Positions 46,342-57,439 of a stretch of 64,000 nt of DNA are shown here, piece by piece. This stretch comes from Trichobilharzia regenti. Taxonomy: Eukaryota > Platyhelminthes > Trematoda > Strigeidida > Schistosomatidae. Below the pieces are notes generated by a model. It worked only from the letters and a program-made list of their open reading frames with translations. It was not told the origin of the DNA and searched no databases. The position numbers and the translations under genes are program-made. The stretch is from contig OX235270.1 in the NCBI GenBank assembly GCA_944472135.2, positions 148,257,632-148,321,631 on the forward strand. Reading direction: 5' to 3'. The number at the start of each line of letters is the position of its first letter. Position 1 is the stretch's first letter.

Positions 46342-47127
46342 TTCGTCCATTGCAAGTGTGTTGATTGAACGAACTTCCTTTGTGTGCAAAGTTGAGGACT
46401 TAGTAATGAATCGTCATTGCCCCTGCGGTCCGAGGTGGTTTGACTGGTACACCCTAAGGAAGATTGATCCGTATTCTGCAGACGACTTTCGAGTTTGTTT
46501 TGAGCGTAGCTTGTTCCAAGACAGAGCTGCGGGGCATCGTTTTCATCCTTTGTAAAACCATGCTGGTGAGTGTTCGGCGACATGGTTGGATAGCGAACTC
46601 TGACATACCTGGCTCCACACGAGCAGGTGAATTAGTAGATACGTATAGATGAAGCCAGCAGTGTTCGAGTATCCTTCACGTTCATACGAATCATAGTTTT
46701 CGTGGAGAAGGTTAGTCATAGTTCAGCTGCGAAGGTTTCTTTTATTGAGTGGGACAGTCGATTTTTCGGTGTTTCTGCAGATTGAATTGAAGTTTAAATC
46801 TTCCTTCAGTTGCCGTCTAATTAACCTTGTTTCTATATTAAACCATTCTTGTGTTACCTAACTAAATCATCTAAGCTTGACAAATCTCATGAACATACCC
46901 CCAAAATATGATTATATATGCGAGTGTACAGCTGTGTGAATGAAATCCCCGAAAAGAGTCTCTTTACTGAGGGCCTTTTTTCATATAACTCAGAGGGGAA
47001 TTTTAAAATACAAGAGTGACTAGGGGCAGTAAACCTGTTACGGAAACCCATTTGACAGTTTGTTCATTTTTCATAGGTGAGAAAGCGATGCGAAATGAGT
47101 GGTCTAAAGCTTGAAGCAGTTATAATT
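46342..47127 (-). pseudogene. Penelope-like element remnant (right arm)
   Basis: Mirror of 34,430-35,215, equally broken. Confidence 0.55.
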
Positions 47128-47281
47128 TGAACTCCCACACACTAGAAAACCTTTGCTAAATTTACAAAACTGATTCTCAAGGACAAAATATGAATTCATG
47201 TGAAAGATATAACATTTGGAAAGGTAGCTCAAACATGCCAAGTGCAAAATACGGCAGCACACAAACAGATCGTATAAAATT

Positions 47282-47420
47282 TATAAAATTATATTTGTAA
47301 AATCTCAGCGAAATTGAAATGATTATTTCCAACGTTTCTTTCGGGAATCTGGTCCGAACTTCTTCAGGGAAATCAATCGAAATTAACTTAATAGAGGTTT
47401 TACAAATATAATTTTATAAG
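47282..47420 (-). repeat. Inverted-repeat unit with hammerhead-like core (right arm)
   Basis: Mirror of 34,137-34,275. Confidence 0.5.
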
Positions 47421-47801
47421 TGTCCACTTCTCACTCGGTGCTCAATTATTTTGCAACTATCTGGTCAAATCTTCATCACAGTTCATATAGATTGTGTAAA
47501 ACTTAACTAAAAACAATCGAGACTCACCGCAGCACTTATTTCTGGGGATGGATATAGAAAAAGTGTCAGTCAGATATCCACGAAATACAATCGTCAGATG
47601 TCTACGTCCATTTCAACCCATCAAGTTATTCCGCATAGGCACTAAGATAGCCGTCAAGCCAAATATGAGGAACATTTCTGAAGCTGCTTCCGCACTATTG
47701 CAAAATTTTCGAATATGGGCCCCCAACAAACAAAATTAGCCGTTTCACTTTACATCCAATGAAACCTAAATCATCTATAAAAGAGACTGGATAGATAATT
47801 T

Positions 47802-47949
47802 TATTTATTTTATTTTTTATTACAGCTCGATTCCACACCGTATTTTTGGTGCAAGTATGGAATTTTCAGCATGTGATATATCGGTAGCCTAAATTTTGCA
47901 GGCCGACCACAGATATCAGAGAGTCCTAACCACTGTGCCGCCGATGCAC
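47802..47949 (-). repeat. tRNA-derived SINE, internally deleted (right arm)
   Basis: Mirror of 33,608-33,755. Confidence 0.75.
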
Positions 47950-48500
47950 CACGAAACACTACTCAGCCAACAAACACGAATATTAACAAATCCAAAAGGA
48001 GGTCTAGAGGCTCATTCACAGAGAGTTGCTACATACTTCATCTGACATAGTCAACGACAACGGAAATAAACATATACCAAAGAACAAATAGATAAATTTA
48101 TTCTCATAGTACAGTACATGAGGGACGCCAGTTTAGTTCCATTATCAAATTTTTATAGAAATATAACCATATTATTCAGTCACAATTTACACTCGATAGC
48201 AAAATATATTTTACATGTACTCTGGAGTTTATACATTCACTTGATAAATATTAATTCCAGTAGTATAAAACATCCTTTTGTTTTATGTATAATCATTTCT
48301 GTGCACAGTTGGAAAAATCTGCTAGATTGTCATTGAGTGCAACATATCAGGAAATACAGAAGTATTGTCTTCGCATTCACAAATTAACCGGGTCTTTGGT
48401 GGATGGGTTATAAGTGCCTGGGAAAAAATAAAGCTTGAAGTCAATTTTCATACATAAATTTTTCGTGCGCAGAATCATTGAATTATAGTTCATAGATGTT

Positions 48501-48858
48501 GTCAATGTAGTTGAAGATTGAACGATCAATTCATGGTTGTTTGCTCAAAATAAAACTGCCTCAATTTTCGCGGAGGCATCAATACGACAGTCATCGTCTC
48601 ATCGGTCGCTGTTCAGAAAGAAGTCAGAAGACAACTGTCAGAAGTAATATTGTGATTTATTATTGTAATATTTGTTCACAGACCTTAGTCATACGTCATT
48701 TATATGTTGGTGTAACAATAAAGAATCCTCGAGTCAACAATTGGTGTTTTGGTTTTTTCGTCCGTTATTACAAAGTGTTTCTGAGAAACTTCAAGCGACA
48801 GTGTGAGCCCGAGCGTAGCAAGAGCTGGGCATTAACGGTTTACGAGACGTGGCTGACA
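48501..48858 (+). repeat. LTR-1 (right arm)
   Basis: Mirror of LTR-1 copy 4, bounded by TGTCA and TGACA. It carries AAACTTCAAGC (GAAGTTT on the other strand), the variant of tandem copy 3 rather than copy 4, and has CAAAATAAAAC like copies 2 and 3, so it is not simply a copy of the LTR opposite it. Confidence 0.8.
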
Positions 48859-49992
48859 GATTTGTTACTTTGAAATCAGTGATATGTTTATCTCATTTGA
48901 TCTGCAATATTATTGTTGGGAGTAAAATACATAAGCTTTAGACGCAATAATTATTGGATTTCTACTGCTTGTGGGCATTTTCTTCGCGTGGGGAAGGTCT
49001 ATGAACGTCAGCTGTTCCGACAGGTGTTGTGAATATTAACTGCTCAGCAACACTATGGATATAAGTTCATCACATTATCTTAGGAAAGATGGGTTGTAAT
49101 TGGTGAGGCATATATGATGCCCGACGAGCATACATCTGTCCATGTGATGTTGTGGTGAGTTATATCTTTTTCATGTTGTCGGTTTAGGTCCATTTTATTC
49201 CACTTATTGTGTTGGGTAGAAGTTTTCCAAAAGAAACTTCTTGTCTGTTTGAGGGTAAGTATCTTAATCGTTAATGTCTTATCTAAAATTATAAATGTAG
49301 GCAAAAAACAACAGGTGTAGTATTTAAGCTTATACAATAAATGGACCTACAATTTCGGAGGCTGTCAGATAGGAACTAGAACTGCTATCGTTTGCAAACT
49401 CTTGTAGTCTGTGGTTAAGCACTTTTTTGTAGGAGGCCAATGTACCTGCTTGACGCCTTTCCATTGGTAGTTTATTCCATATTTGTGTATACCTCATCAA
49501 GTAAATCTTTTGCCTGGTGGCTGTTTTACATTGTTCGATAGCCACTGTACCCTTAGTGTGTCTTAGTTTGTAGCCATTGTCATCTGAAACTCGAATGCCA
49601 TTAGTAGAGGTAAAAACTAAGTGGTTTATAGGCTTGTAGTAAAGTGTTAAGCTTAGTCTCAGACATCTTAGCCATAGTGTTTCTAGTCCTAGAGTATCAC
49701 ATCTAGTGGAGTAGTTCGCACCATTTTCGGTTCCGAGTAATTTTGACATAGAATACCTCTGCACTCCCTTAACTTTCAATTTGCCCTCTATGCGTATACT
49801 ACTATACATGAATGAACAGTAATCGAATAAAGGACGCACACAAACCTTGTACAGCAGAATTCTGGACTCATTTCTGTAGAAGTTCCTGAGTGGAAAGCCG
49901 ATAAGTCTGCGTGACCTTGACACTTGTTTGGAGATATGTTCAGAAAATGATAAGTCATGTAAGTATTTCAGTCCTAGGTCCAATACAGATTC
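48859..49992 (-). pseudogene. CR1-like RT C-terminal fragment (right arm), cut at outer boundary
   Basis: Mirror of the CR1 part of tandem unit 3. The frame 49,330-49,983 lacks the first residues because the palindrome ends at 49,992. One visible substitution is INHLVF for VNHLVF. Confidence 0.75.
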
Positions 49993-50004
49993 AGAACGGC
50001 CAAA

Positions 50005-51097
50005 CAGTAATAATAATGTATATTCTCATATAAACATATATATTTACATGAAAATGCATGCCATTTTTACAGACACGGTCAAGTTTGTTATAATGTCAAA
50101 TCTTAAATTGTCTACAAGTTAATAATGTTTCAACAGTTATATATTTTATATATATATATAAATACACTCATTGTCTGAACCAGGCCGGATAGTTGTTGAA
50201 TTGTACAGTTGTCCTCCAGGTTGAGCGGGAAAGTCGACTTCGTTTCGTTTTCATCCCGTGGTTGTAGGCATACGATAACCAACCAATATTGAGGTAAGTA
50301 CAACGTTTACAAGGGATTGAAAGCTGTTTTAGAAAAGTTAAAGTGCTAAGGTGAAACATTTACGTGTAATAGATTAAGTGAGTGAAATATATCATTAATA
50401 AACACATTTATATAGGAAATAGAATGGGAAAGCAATTAATCCTTAGGCCGACAACGTTCATTTGCAATGTATAATAAAACCAATATATTTTATACTATCG
50501 TGATGTCCACTTTTGGCTTTAATACAATTATTTTCAAGCCAGTTGTTTTTATTTCATGTCTTTTTTTCTATTTGGTGCACAACCGTACCCTCCAGAGAAT
50601 AGGAATAGAATAAGTCGAATCAAATTCATAAAGAGCTATAAAATGTTTGGTTTAATGGAATATAATGAGGATCAAGTAAAGACGTTATTAGAAAATAAGT
50701 GAGACAAGATATTGTGAAGTGGTATTTAAAGATCTGACAATGGATAGCAAGTTAATTTATAAGATGCCCCATAAATCTGTGCAGATCCCACGTGGTCGCA
50801 TCTCAACAATAGGCTGAGCGAATGGTATATATTTAAAGGTAGAAGCATTACCTGTCAAGGCGTTCACTATTATCTTTTTCAAGATAGAGATCTAAGCACT
50901 CATAAAAATCAGAAATATCTCGAGGCTTAAAAATGCGTATTGATTATATCAGATATTTAACTGTTGAAACACTATTAACTTGTAGACAATCTACGATTTG
51001 ATGTTATATCATACTTGATCGTGCCTGTAAAAATGGCATGCATTTTCATGTAAATTTATATGTTTATATGAGAATATACATTATTATTATTATTTTG
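50005..51097. mobile_element. Element with about 130-bp terminal inverted repeats, no coding capacity
   Basis: 50,005-50,135 (AATAATAATGTATATTCTCA to GTCTACAAGTTAATAATG) is repeated in inverse orientation at about 50,955-51,097 with modest divergence. The 820-bp interior is AT-rich with a (TA)n run near 50,150 and no motif-bearing frame. Diverged single copies of the terminus occur at 13.75 and 40.3 kb. The structure suits a non-autonomous DNA transposon or fold-back element. No clear target duplication was found. It separates the palindrome edge from the RT at 51.1 kb. Confidence 0.6.
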
Positions 51098-52447
51098 TGT
51101 TATCCTCTTACTAACATTTTTAATGCCTCTTTTTCCGGTAACGTTCTACCTTTTGCATGGAAAAACATTAAAATTATCCCTATACCAAAACCATCTTCTG
51201 GTTCTGATATTAAATTTCGGCCTATTGCAATTACTTCCCCCTTTTTAAAATTGATGGAAAAATTACTTTTACTTCGTCTTGAACCCTCTTTGAAACCTTT
51301 TAATGATCCTAAACAATTTGCATACAAACATGGTAGAAGTACCTTGGATGCTGCGGTTGTCTTATATCACAATGTTGTCTCTTGTTTAGACAAAGGTGCT
51401 AAATATGTTCGTAGTGCTTTCTTAGACTACACATCTGCTTTTGACTCTGTACCTAGGGGCCTTTTATTAAATAAGCTATCGTTGACACAAACAGGATCCT
51501 GGGCTAAGAGTTGGTTGCATTCCTATTTTTCTGATAGAATGCAGTATACTGTATATAACGGCAAATCTTCTTCTACCTCGCTTACAAAATCCGGTGTTCC
51601 ACAAGGTGCTGTCCTCTCTCCTTTTCTTTTTTCTTTCTTCCTACATGACCTGCCTCATTCAAACGAAACTAACTTTGTCAAATATGCAGATGATCTGACT
51701 GTATCACTGCCTATCACTTCCGAGTCTGACAGCTCCAAACTTAATAGCTTTCTGTTGGACATCAACAACTGGTCCAAGTCAAATGGTCTTATATTAAATC
51801 CTTCCAAATGTCAGGTGCTTGACTTTACTTTCAAGCATCGACGTGACTTACTTGAACTAGTTAGCTCGCATGATCCCTGTAGCATAGATGGCACGGAAAT
51901 TGAAACCAAATCAAGCATTAAATACCTTGGATTAGTTTTTTCCTCTGACCTTTCATGGTCATCCCATATCTTATCTATCTCTAAGAAAATGTTTCGTCTT
52001 ACCTTCTACATTAAAAAGTTAAGACAATCAGGTATCAACCAACCTTTAGTTTTGCAATTTTTAAACTCCTGTATTTTACCTATTGTACTCTATTGCTCTC
52101 CATTAATCTTTCCTGGGCTTCTCAAAAAAGATTATATCATATTACGAAGAGTATTAAATGCTGTGAGTAGAGCTTGTGGTCTGCCACTGCATGAGCTCGC
52201 TAATACTATAGTCGAGAGGCATATAAATTCCTGTACGAAATGGGCAAAGGCTATAATGTCAGACCCTCTGCACCCCCTTTATTCACACCTGTCCCCTTGT
52301 ATCTCATCAGGTAGGACGAGAAGTCAATATAAAAAGATATATGCTCGTACCACTAAGTATAGAAATTCTACAATACCCTATTTAGCCCGTACTTTATGTG
52401 ACGAAGACTCTGTTAGACGTGAAACTTACAAGTTACTATGTAATTAG
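51098..52447 (+). CDS. CR1/Jockey-group reverse transcriptase, open but 5'-truncated
   Basis: An uninterrupted frame of about 450 codons covers the RT domain and thumb; 20 further upstream codons come from the TIR element, so no natural start exists. Counting from the frame's first Met at 51,038, the palm motifs are FLDYTSAFDSV (residues 128-138), GVPQGAVLSPFLF (186-198) and YADD (216-219). All catalytic aspartates are present. The fingers begin YPLTNIFNASFSGN, and the thumb has SCILPIVLYCSPLIFPGLLKK. ORF1 and the endonuclease are absent. A decayed relative lies at 10.45-11.99 kb. The 3' UTR continues to about 52,777 with an AATAAAGC signal. Confidence 0.8.
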   Translation, partial: CYPLTNIFNASFSGNVLPFAWKNIKIIPIPKPSSGSDIKFRPIAITSPFLKLMEKLLLLRLEPSLKPFNDPKQFAYKHGRSTLDAAVVLYHNVVSCLDKGAKYVRSAFLDYTSAFDSVPRGLLLNKLSLTQTGSWAKSWLHSYFSDRMQYTVYNGKSSSTSLTKSGVPQGAVLSPFLFSFFLHDLPHSNETNFVKYADDLTVSLPITSESDSSKLNSFLLDINNWSKSNGLILNPSKCQVLDFTFKHRRDLLELVSSHDPCSIDGTEIETKSSIKYLGLVFSSDLSWSSHILSISKKMFRLTFYIKKLRQSGINQPLVLQFLNSCILPIVLYCSPLIFPGLLKKDYIILRRVLNAVSRACGLPLHELANTIVERHINSCTKWAKAIMSDPLHPLYSHLSPCISSGRTRSQYKKIYARTTKYRNSTIPYLARTLCDEDSVRRETYKLLCN

Positions 52448-52778
52448 CACAGTGAATCGACCCTTTCATCGTTCATCTTTCTGTATTTTATAGTGTCACA
52501 CTTTCTATCGTTTAATCGTTACTCTGCTCTTTTATTTTAGTTGGTATTACTATTATTACTACAATTTTGTACTATATGCATATTTTCTCCGTATGGCACA
52601 CAGTATTTTGCTACGTAGCTGCTATAACAATCGTTTTATTCTTATTATGTAATGTGTATTTTTAATTTTTTTGTCGTTTTTGAGTAAATAGATGCAATAT
52701 TGTACTGGATGCTGAAAATTCCTTGCTGTATCATTAGTACTGTTTTCGGAATAAAGCAAAAATTAGTATTATTCAGGG

Positions 52779-54559
52779 CTATTGGGGGGGTCTGTATATA
52801 CATCCCACGAAAATTTTACTTTCGTTTGTGTGGATGTTTATCCACTTAGATTCTGGGAGTTTCTCAGTAGTTGGGTTATTGAAAGTATTGGAGTTAGTGG
52901 ATTTAGAGCCATATATTAAGCAACCGCCTCCTCTTTTGTCAACTCTATCGTTCCTATAGATGTTGTAGTTGTCTATTACTAGCTTTGTGTCGGGTATATC
53001 AGTAGTAAGCCAGGTTTCGGTCACCGTTATTAGTGTTGGCCGTTCTATGTATGCCAGGCAGCGAAGCGTTGTTATTTTATTAAGGAGAGATCTAGCATTC
53101 AGGAGCATAATTGTTAGTAAACCAGAGTTGTAGGATAGGTTAACATGGTTACTTGTTACTATCCCTACGTTATGTTTGGAGGGGCTCTGAGTTGAGACAG
53201 AGTCAGTTTGTGTACTATTTCCTGGATGAATTGTGCAGCGAGTGGGGCTATGGTTTGCTGCAGCCGAAAATAATCCTGTTGCATATTTTGACTTTTAGCA
53301 TCCATGGGTCGGCATCTGCGTTCATCTACTGGTGATATATGGCCTGCCTTGCAATTTGCGTTGTAGTTTGCTGGACCCAGGTACCCTGTGTTAAAATTAC
53401 CTCGGTGGTTGTACTTGATGGGGCTTTCATAGTCGTATGCATATTGGCTTACATCACGTGTGTCAGTGAAGTTATTGAGGGGGTCAAGTGTCGACCTATG
53501 CTGATTATGTTGATGAGGTTTAACATAGATAGTGCGAGAGTTTGGACGAGAGTTCCTGTTAATATGGTGCCTATATGAGTCCCGTTTAGTGCTCCATATA
53601 TCTTGAGAATCCATTCTACGTTTCATTCCCAAGTTATGTGCGTTGCTAGGCATGTTACTTCTAGTTCGGGTAGGGATATTCCTACTCACATGCTGCGTGA
53701 CGCTTTTTGGCTTTTGCTTTGTTACCCATGCACTGTCATTTTTTAGACTGACATCCTACTTATTAGACTTATTACGAGGGAGGTATGTCGAAGTTTGGGG
53801 TGGGGCTCTGGGCCTTGTGTTCTTTCTCTCAGTGTCTACTGCGGGACTCTCTGGCTTGGATCCAGATTGAGTGTGGTCTGCCAGTGGTTTCTGGTCAGCC
53901 ATGGTTTGTGCGTCTATGTCAACCTCATGTAGGTGAGCAGGTTTTCGAGATGTGCTCTCATGTACTCTAAGATTGCACCCAGTGACACTGCTCTTACTGA
54001 GTTTCGGGTCGCTTTTACTTGCCGTTTATTCTCCCAACACTATACACGTGACTTGCTGTGCTTCAGTGTCCGTCGACGCTTTAGCACTGATACCAGATGC
54101 ATTTCTCAGTGTTGTCAACTTTGTATCGAAAGAGTCCTTGGTTGCTTGGCTTTGGTTTAGTGTTTTATCCGAGACTACTTTAATAGTCATGAATTCAGTG
54201 GCAGTAGCCAGAAGATCTTCGGCCATCTTAAATCGTTCAGCTATTATGTAGCTGTCGAACCTAAAGAGTATTGGACAAGGATGGTTTAGGTCTTTTTTAC
54301 TTAGGCGAATGCACTGACAAGGTGCACTCAAGAGATTTGCAGCCTTCAGCAATAAGTGCTGGACTGACTTTAGAGGCTCGCTATCCGGTACATTATACAA
54401 TATTGCGTTTTGTTTTGAAGCCAGCCTCTTAACAACTTCGCTGGATAGAAAGTCGATGGGATTTTCTAACTCCTTCGTACTCTTTGAGTCAACATGAGTC
54501 ATTCTAGGAGTCATAATAAAAAGCTTTAGGATTGTATGATCCTGCAGTTCCTTTTTCAT
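52779..54559 (-). pseudogene. 5' half of a CR1-like element: ORF1 and start of endonuclease
   Basis: On the minus strand a 177-residue frame (54,559-54,026) contains ILYNVPDSEPLKSV and CPILFRFDSYIIAERF, an RNA-binding-type ORF1 segment seen in CR1-like elements. A basic, Asn/Gln/His-rich frame follows (53,689-53,165). The endonuclease start (52,779-53,108) has LLNARSLLNKITTLR, TETWLTTDIPD, DRVDKRGGGCLIY and GCIYRPPQ, then is cut off at 52,779. There the 3' end of the opposite-strand RT element joins. Frame changes lie between the three pieces. Confidence 0.7.
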
Positions 54560-54599
54560 ATGTGAGATAGTTTCAGGTATGCATTCCAGTGAAATTAAT

Positions 54600-55162
54600 T
54601 TCGCTTATAATTCATCAGTTGGACTAGTGTCTGTACATCACTACCCGAACATACGTTCTCAGAACCACTTTTATTGTTACGTCGTCACAATACTTATCGA
54701 TTGACCAAGTCAAATGCTTAGAACAAATGCTGAAGTCCGACAAAAGCACATGTAGTTGAGTGTTTCTGTATTTACGAAACTATGGAAGGGATGCGCTTTC
54801 AAAAAACCACCTATTTTCGGCTTGTAATCTATTGCATATTCCAAAATCTGGGAGTGCTGAGCAGCTTTTAATCTTTCAACTTCTACTGATTCCAACACCT
54901 CATACAACTATTTGTAGTTGCATCCACTTGCATTAACACTTCACGCAGAAGTTAGTAGGCAAGCACAACCCACATCCTACCCACCTCGGACATAATTTTC
55001 TCCACTGGATTATTCCATTTACCTACACTCTGTTTATCTCCTATAAGTCGATCATCTTGTGGTTTTAAAGGACAGTGAACGCCAAACACCTGAAGACCTA
55101 GCAAGTGTCAACACACCTCCAAGGTTGTTAATAATTAACGAGAACGTCACGAAGAAAGCAGT
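54600..55162 (-). repeat. Unidentified segment shared with 27.7-28.1 kb
   Basis: The minus-strand frame 54,907-54,710 (SVEVERLKAAQHSQILEYA) and the flanking DNA up to GAGAACGTCACGAAG match 27,780-28,143 in inverse orientation. The LTR at 55,163 interrupts the match at GTAGTTGT. The 27.8-kb copy continues CCACATCTC there, giving the uninterrupted arrangement. The encoded protein is not recognised. Confidence 0.5.
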
Positions 55163-55496
55163 TGTCAATGTAGTTGAATACTGAAAGATCAATTCATGGT
55201 TGTTTGCTGAAAACCAACTTCCCCAATTTTCGCGGAGGCATCAATACACCAGTCATCGTCTCATCGGTCGCTGTTCAGAAAGAGGTCAGGAGACAACCGT
55301 CAGAAACCTCAGTTTTTAAGCTTAGTTTTAAAGTTGGCTATATGTTGGTGTTGCAATAAAGAATTCTCGAGTGGCCAATCGGTGTTTTGGTTTTTTCGTC
55401 CGTTATTACTAAGCGTTTCTCAGAAACTACAAGGAACAGCGTGAGCCCGAGCGTAGCAAGAGCTGGGCATTAACGGTGTATGAGACGAGACTGACA
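55163..55496 (+). repeat. LTR-1, 5' LTR of the outer gag element
   Basis: 334 bp with TGTCA and CTGACA ends, diverged from the other three LTRs in this array (for example GAATACTGAAAGATC near the start). It is followed by a leader and gag, as expected of a 5' LTR. Confidence 0.8.
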
Positions 55497-57120
55497 GTTT
55501 CTGAGAGTGAAGTCAGTTTCTGACGGTAAAACGTCAGTTTTTGAACGGTTTTCAACAGTTGGCACGATTTTGGATAGTCACGGTTCATCTTTCCTGGTGC
55601 CGGTCATGTCCTCTTTGAACAAGCAATATCTGGAACTTTTTGGAATTGGGTCAAGTTCAACAATGCCTGAGTCAAAGAAGGGACAGAGTGTCTTGGATGC
55701 AACCAGGAAAGTAAGTCATGGTGACTTGTCTGTTAATTGTAACGATGTGTCTGATGTTAAGCATGACATGGTTGATGTTACTGTTTCGCCGTTCAGGGAT
55801 AATAGGAACATCAAACTCCCTAAATTTGAACCACGGTGTTTTGATGGAAACCCTGTCGATTATTTACAATTTGTAAAGGAGTTTGAGATCATGTTGAGTG
55901 GTTTTTATTAAATGATGAATTGAAGTTGATGTATTTGATGAGGTATTGCACTGGAGATGCTTCAAGAGCTATACAGTGCTGTAAGTTTAAGGAGCCAAAA
56001 GAGGGCTACTACGAGACTTGAGCATACTACGTCAAAGGTTTGGAAGACCTTCGATGATTGTAGGGAAATTATTCGAGGCTGTTAAGGGTAATGGTAGTCA
56101 ATTACAAGAGGACTCCAAAGCACTTACTGAGTTTTTGGATAATCTGTCGACTTACAAGAATGCATTGATTTCGATGAATTGCATGAGTGACCTCAACTCG
56201 TGTTCTATACTGGAAGTAATAGCGAGATGCCTACCTACTCGACTGCAAAGGAAGTGGGTGAAGACAAGCTCCCGTATGGAGGATGAGGGTATCGAGCCAA
56301 AATTTGATGATATCCTGAAACTGGTAAATACTAGTGTCAATCAATCTATGAGCAAGTTCGCCAGTCTATTACATCTCACCCCTAGGATAGAGCAGTCTGA
56401 GAGCAAAATGCAATCATTGATGACGAATAAGCCTCAGAGAGGTGGACATCGAGAAGACTCCATGATGTCTAGTACTGCATACAGACCTAGTGAGTGTAAC
56501 AGGTTTCGTAGTACATCCTCAACAGATAAGTTACAAGATGCAAGACAAACACGGTTGTGTTTTACACGTTTGCAAGAGGTGCATACAGAGGTGAACTGTG
56601 AACCGGTGAGCAAGTTCAGTGATAAGCTAAATGTAAACTCCAGACCTGACTCCGAATTGTGTGACGATAACGGTGTTGTGAAGAAGTCTGTAGTTGCAAC
56701 TGGTAAGCCATTGTTGAATAGAGTGTCACAGAATAGAGTTACTGTTTCAGAGTGCAGTTCTGACTCCATAAGTTTACAAGGTATAACTGGTCAGAGTGAA
56801 GTTATAAAACCTTTAATGATTTGTGAGGAGGAACCAAAATTGTCTACTTCTGTTATTAAAGAGTTTGAAAATGATGAACTTGACGGTAAATTGAATATTT
56901 GTGGCAATGATCATGATAGTGCAGATTTGTCTTTGGTTGATCATGATGAAATGGAGGGAATGCCTACTACCGCTAAGTTAAATAATGGTTCTGTAGAACT
57001 TGAACGTGAAGTAGAAATAAATGCAGGTGCAGTTGCGGCAGGCATGCGTACTTTTGAGACCGTCAGTTTAATTGATCATCGTGTAGCCCACCTATCATCA
57101 GATGCTAGTGTTAAACCTGT
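55497..57120 (+). pseudogene. Outer gag, 5' part (unit 1), interrupted by an LTR insertion
   Basis: Leader, then Pao-type gag: LPKFEPRCFDGNPVDY, LQFVKEFEIMLSGF, RYCTGDASRAIQCCKF, ILRQRFGRPSMIVGKLFEAVKG. One-base-type losses near 55,905 and 56,015 shift the frame twice. The long frame 56,018-57,142 then runs through the knuckle-like CFTRLQEVHTEVNC (second Cys replaced by Arg) and a Ser/acidic region to ASVKP, where LTR-1 begins. The protein frame closes inside the LTR. The remainder of this gag lies beyond the inserted element, at 62,254. Confidence 0.75.
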
Positions 57121-57439
57121 TGTCAATGGAGTTGACGATTGAACGATGAATTCATGGTTGTTTGCTCAAAATCAACTTCCCCGATTTTCGCGGAGGCATC
57201 AATACGACAGTCATCGTCTCATCGGTAGCTGTTCAGAAAGAAGAGTGAAACATCGTCAGAAACCTTAGTTCGTTTATTCCTTTTATATGTTGGTGTAACA
57301 ATAAAGAAATAACAAGCAGCAGATCGGTGTTTTGGTTTTTGCGTCCGTTATTACTAAGCGTTTCTGAAACTCAAAGGAACAGCGTGGGCCCGAGCGTAGC
57401 GAGAGCTGGGCATTAACGGTGTATGAGACGAGACTGACA
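57121..57439 (+). repeat. LTR-1, 5' LTR of the inserted element
   Basis: 319 bp, TGTCA to TGACA. It is preceded by AAACCTGT. The pentamer CCTGT (57,116-57,120) recurs right after the LTR that ends at 62,253, marking the insertion's target-site duplication. It has a CAATAAAGAAAT polyadenylation-type signal near 57,300. Confidence 0.85.

Larger units (their letters stand above)
42397..49992 (-). repeat. Right arm of the 18.4-kb palindrome
   Basis: Reverse complement of 31,565-39,160. The inner boundary lies where CGAGGTATC.ATAGTAACTA.GG ends. The outer boundary lies inside the CR1 fragment (GAATCTG), followed by unrelated sequence that leads into a TIR element 13 bp later. All components below are mirror copies. 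Confidence 0.9.

Noticed and set aside
55497..55560. A tRNA primer binding site after the LTR
   Set aside because: The bases after CTGACA (GTTTCTGA...) do not match a 3' tRNA complement that I can identify with confidence.
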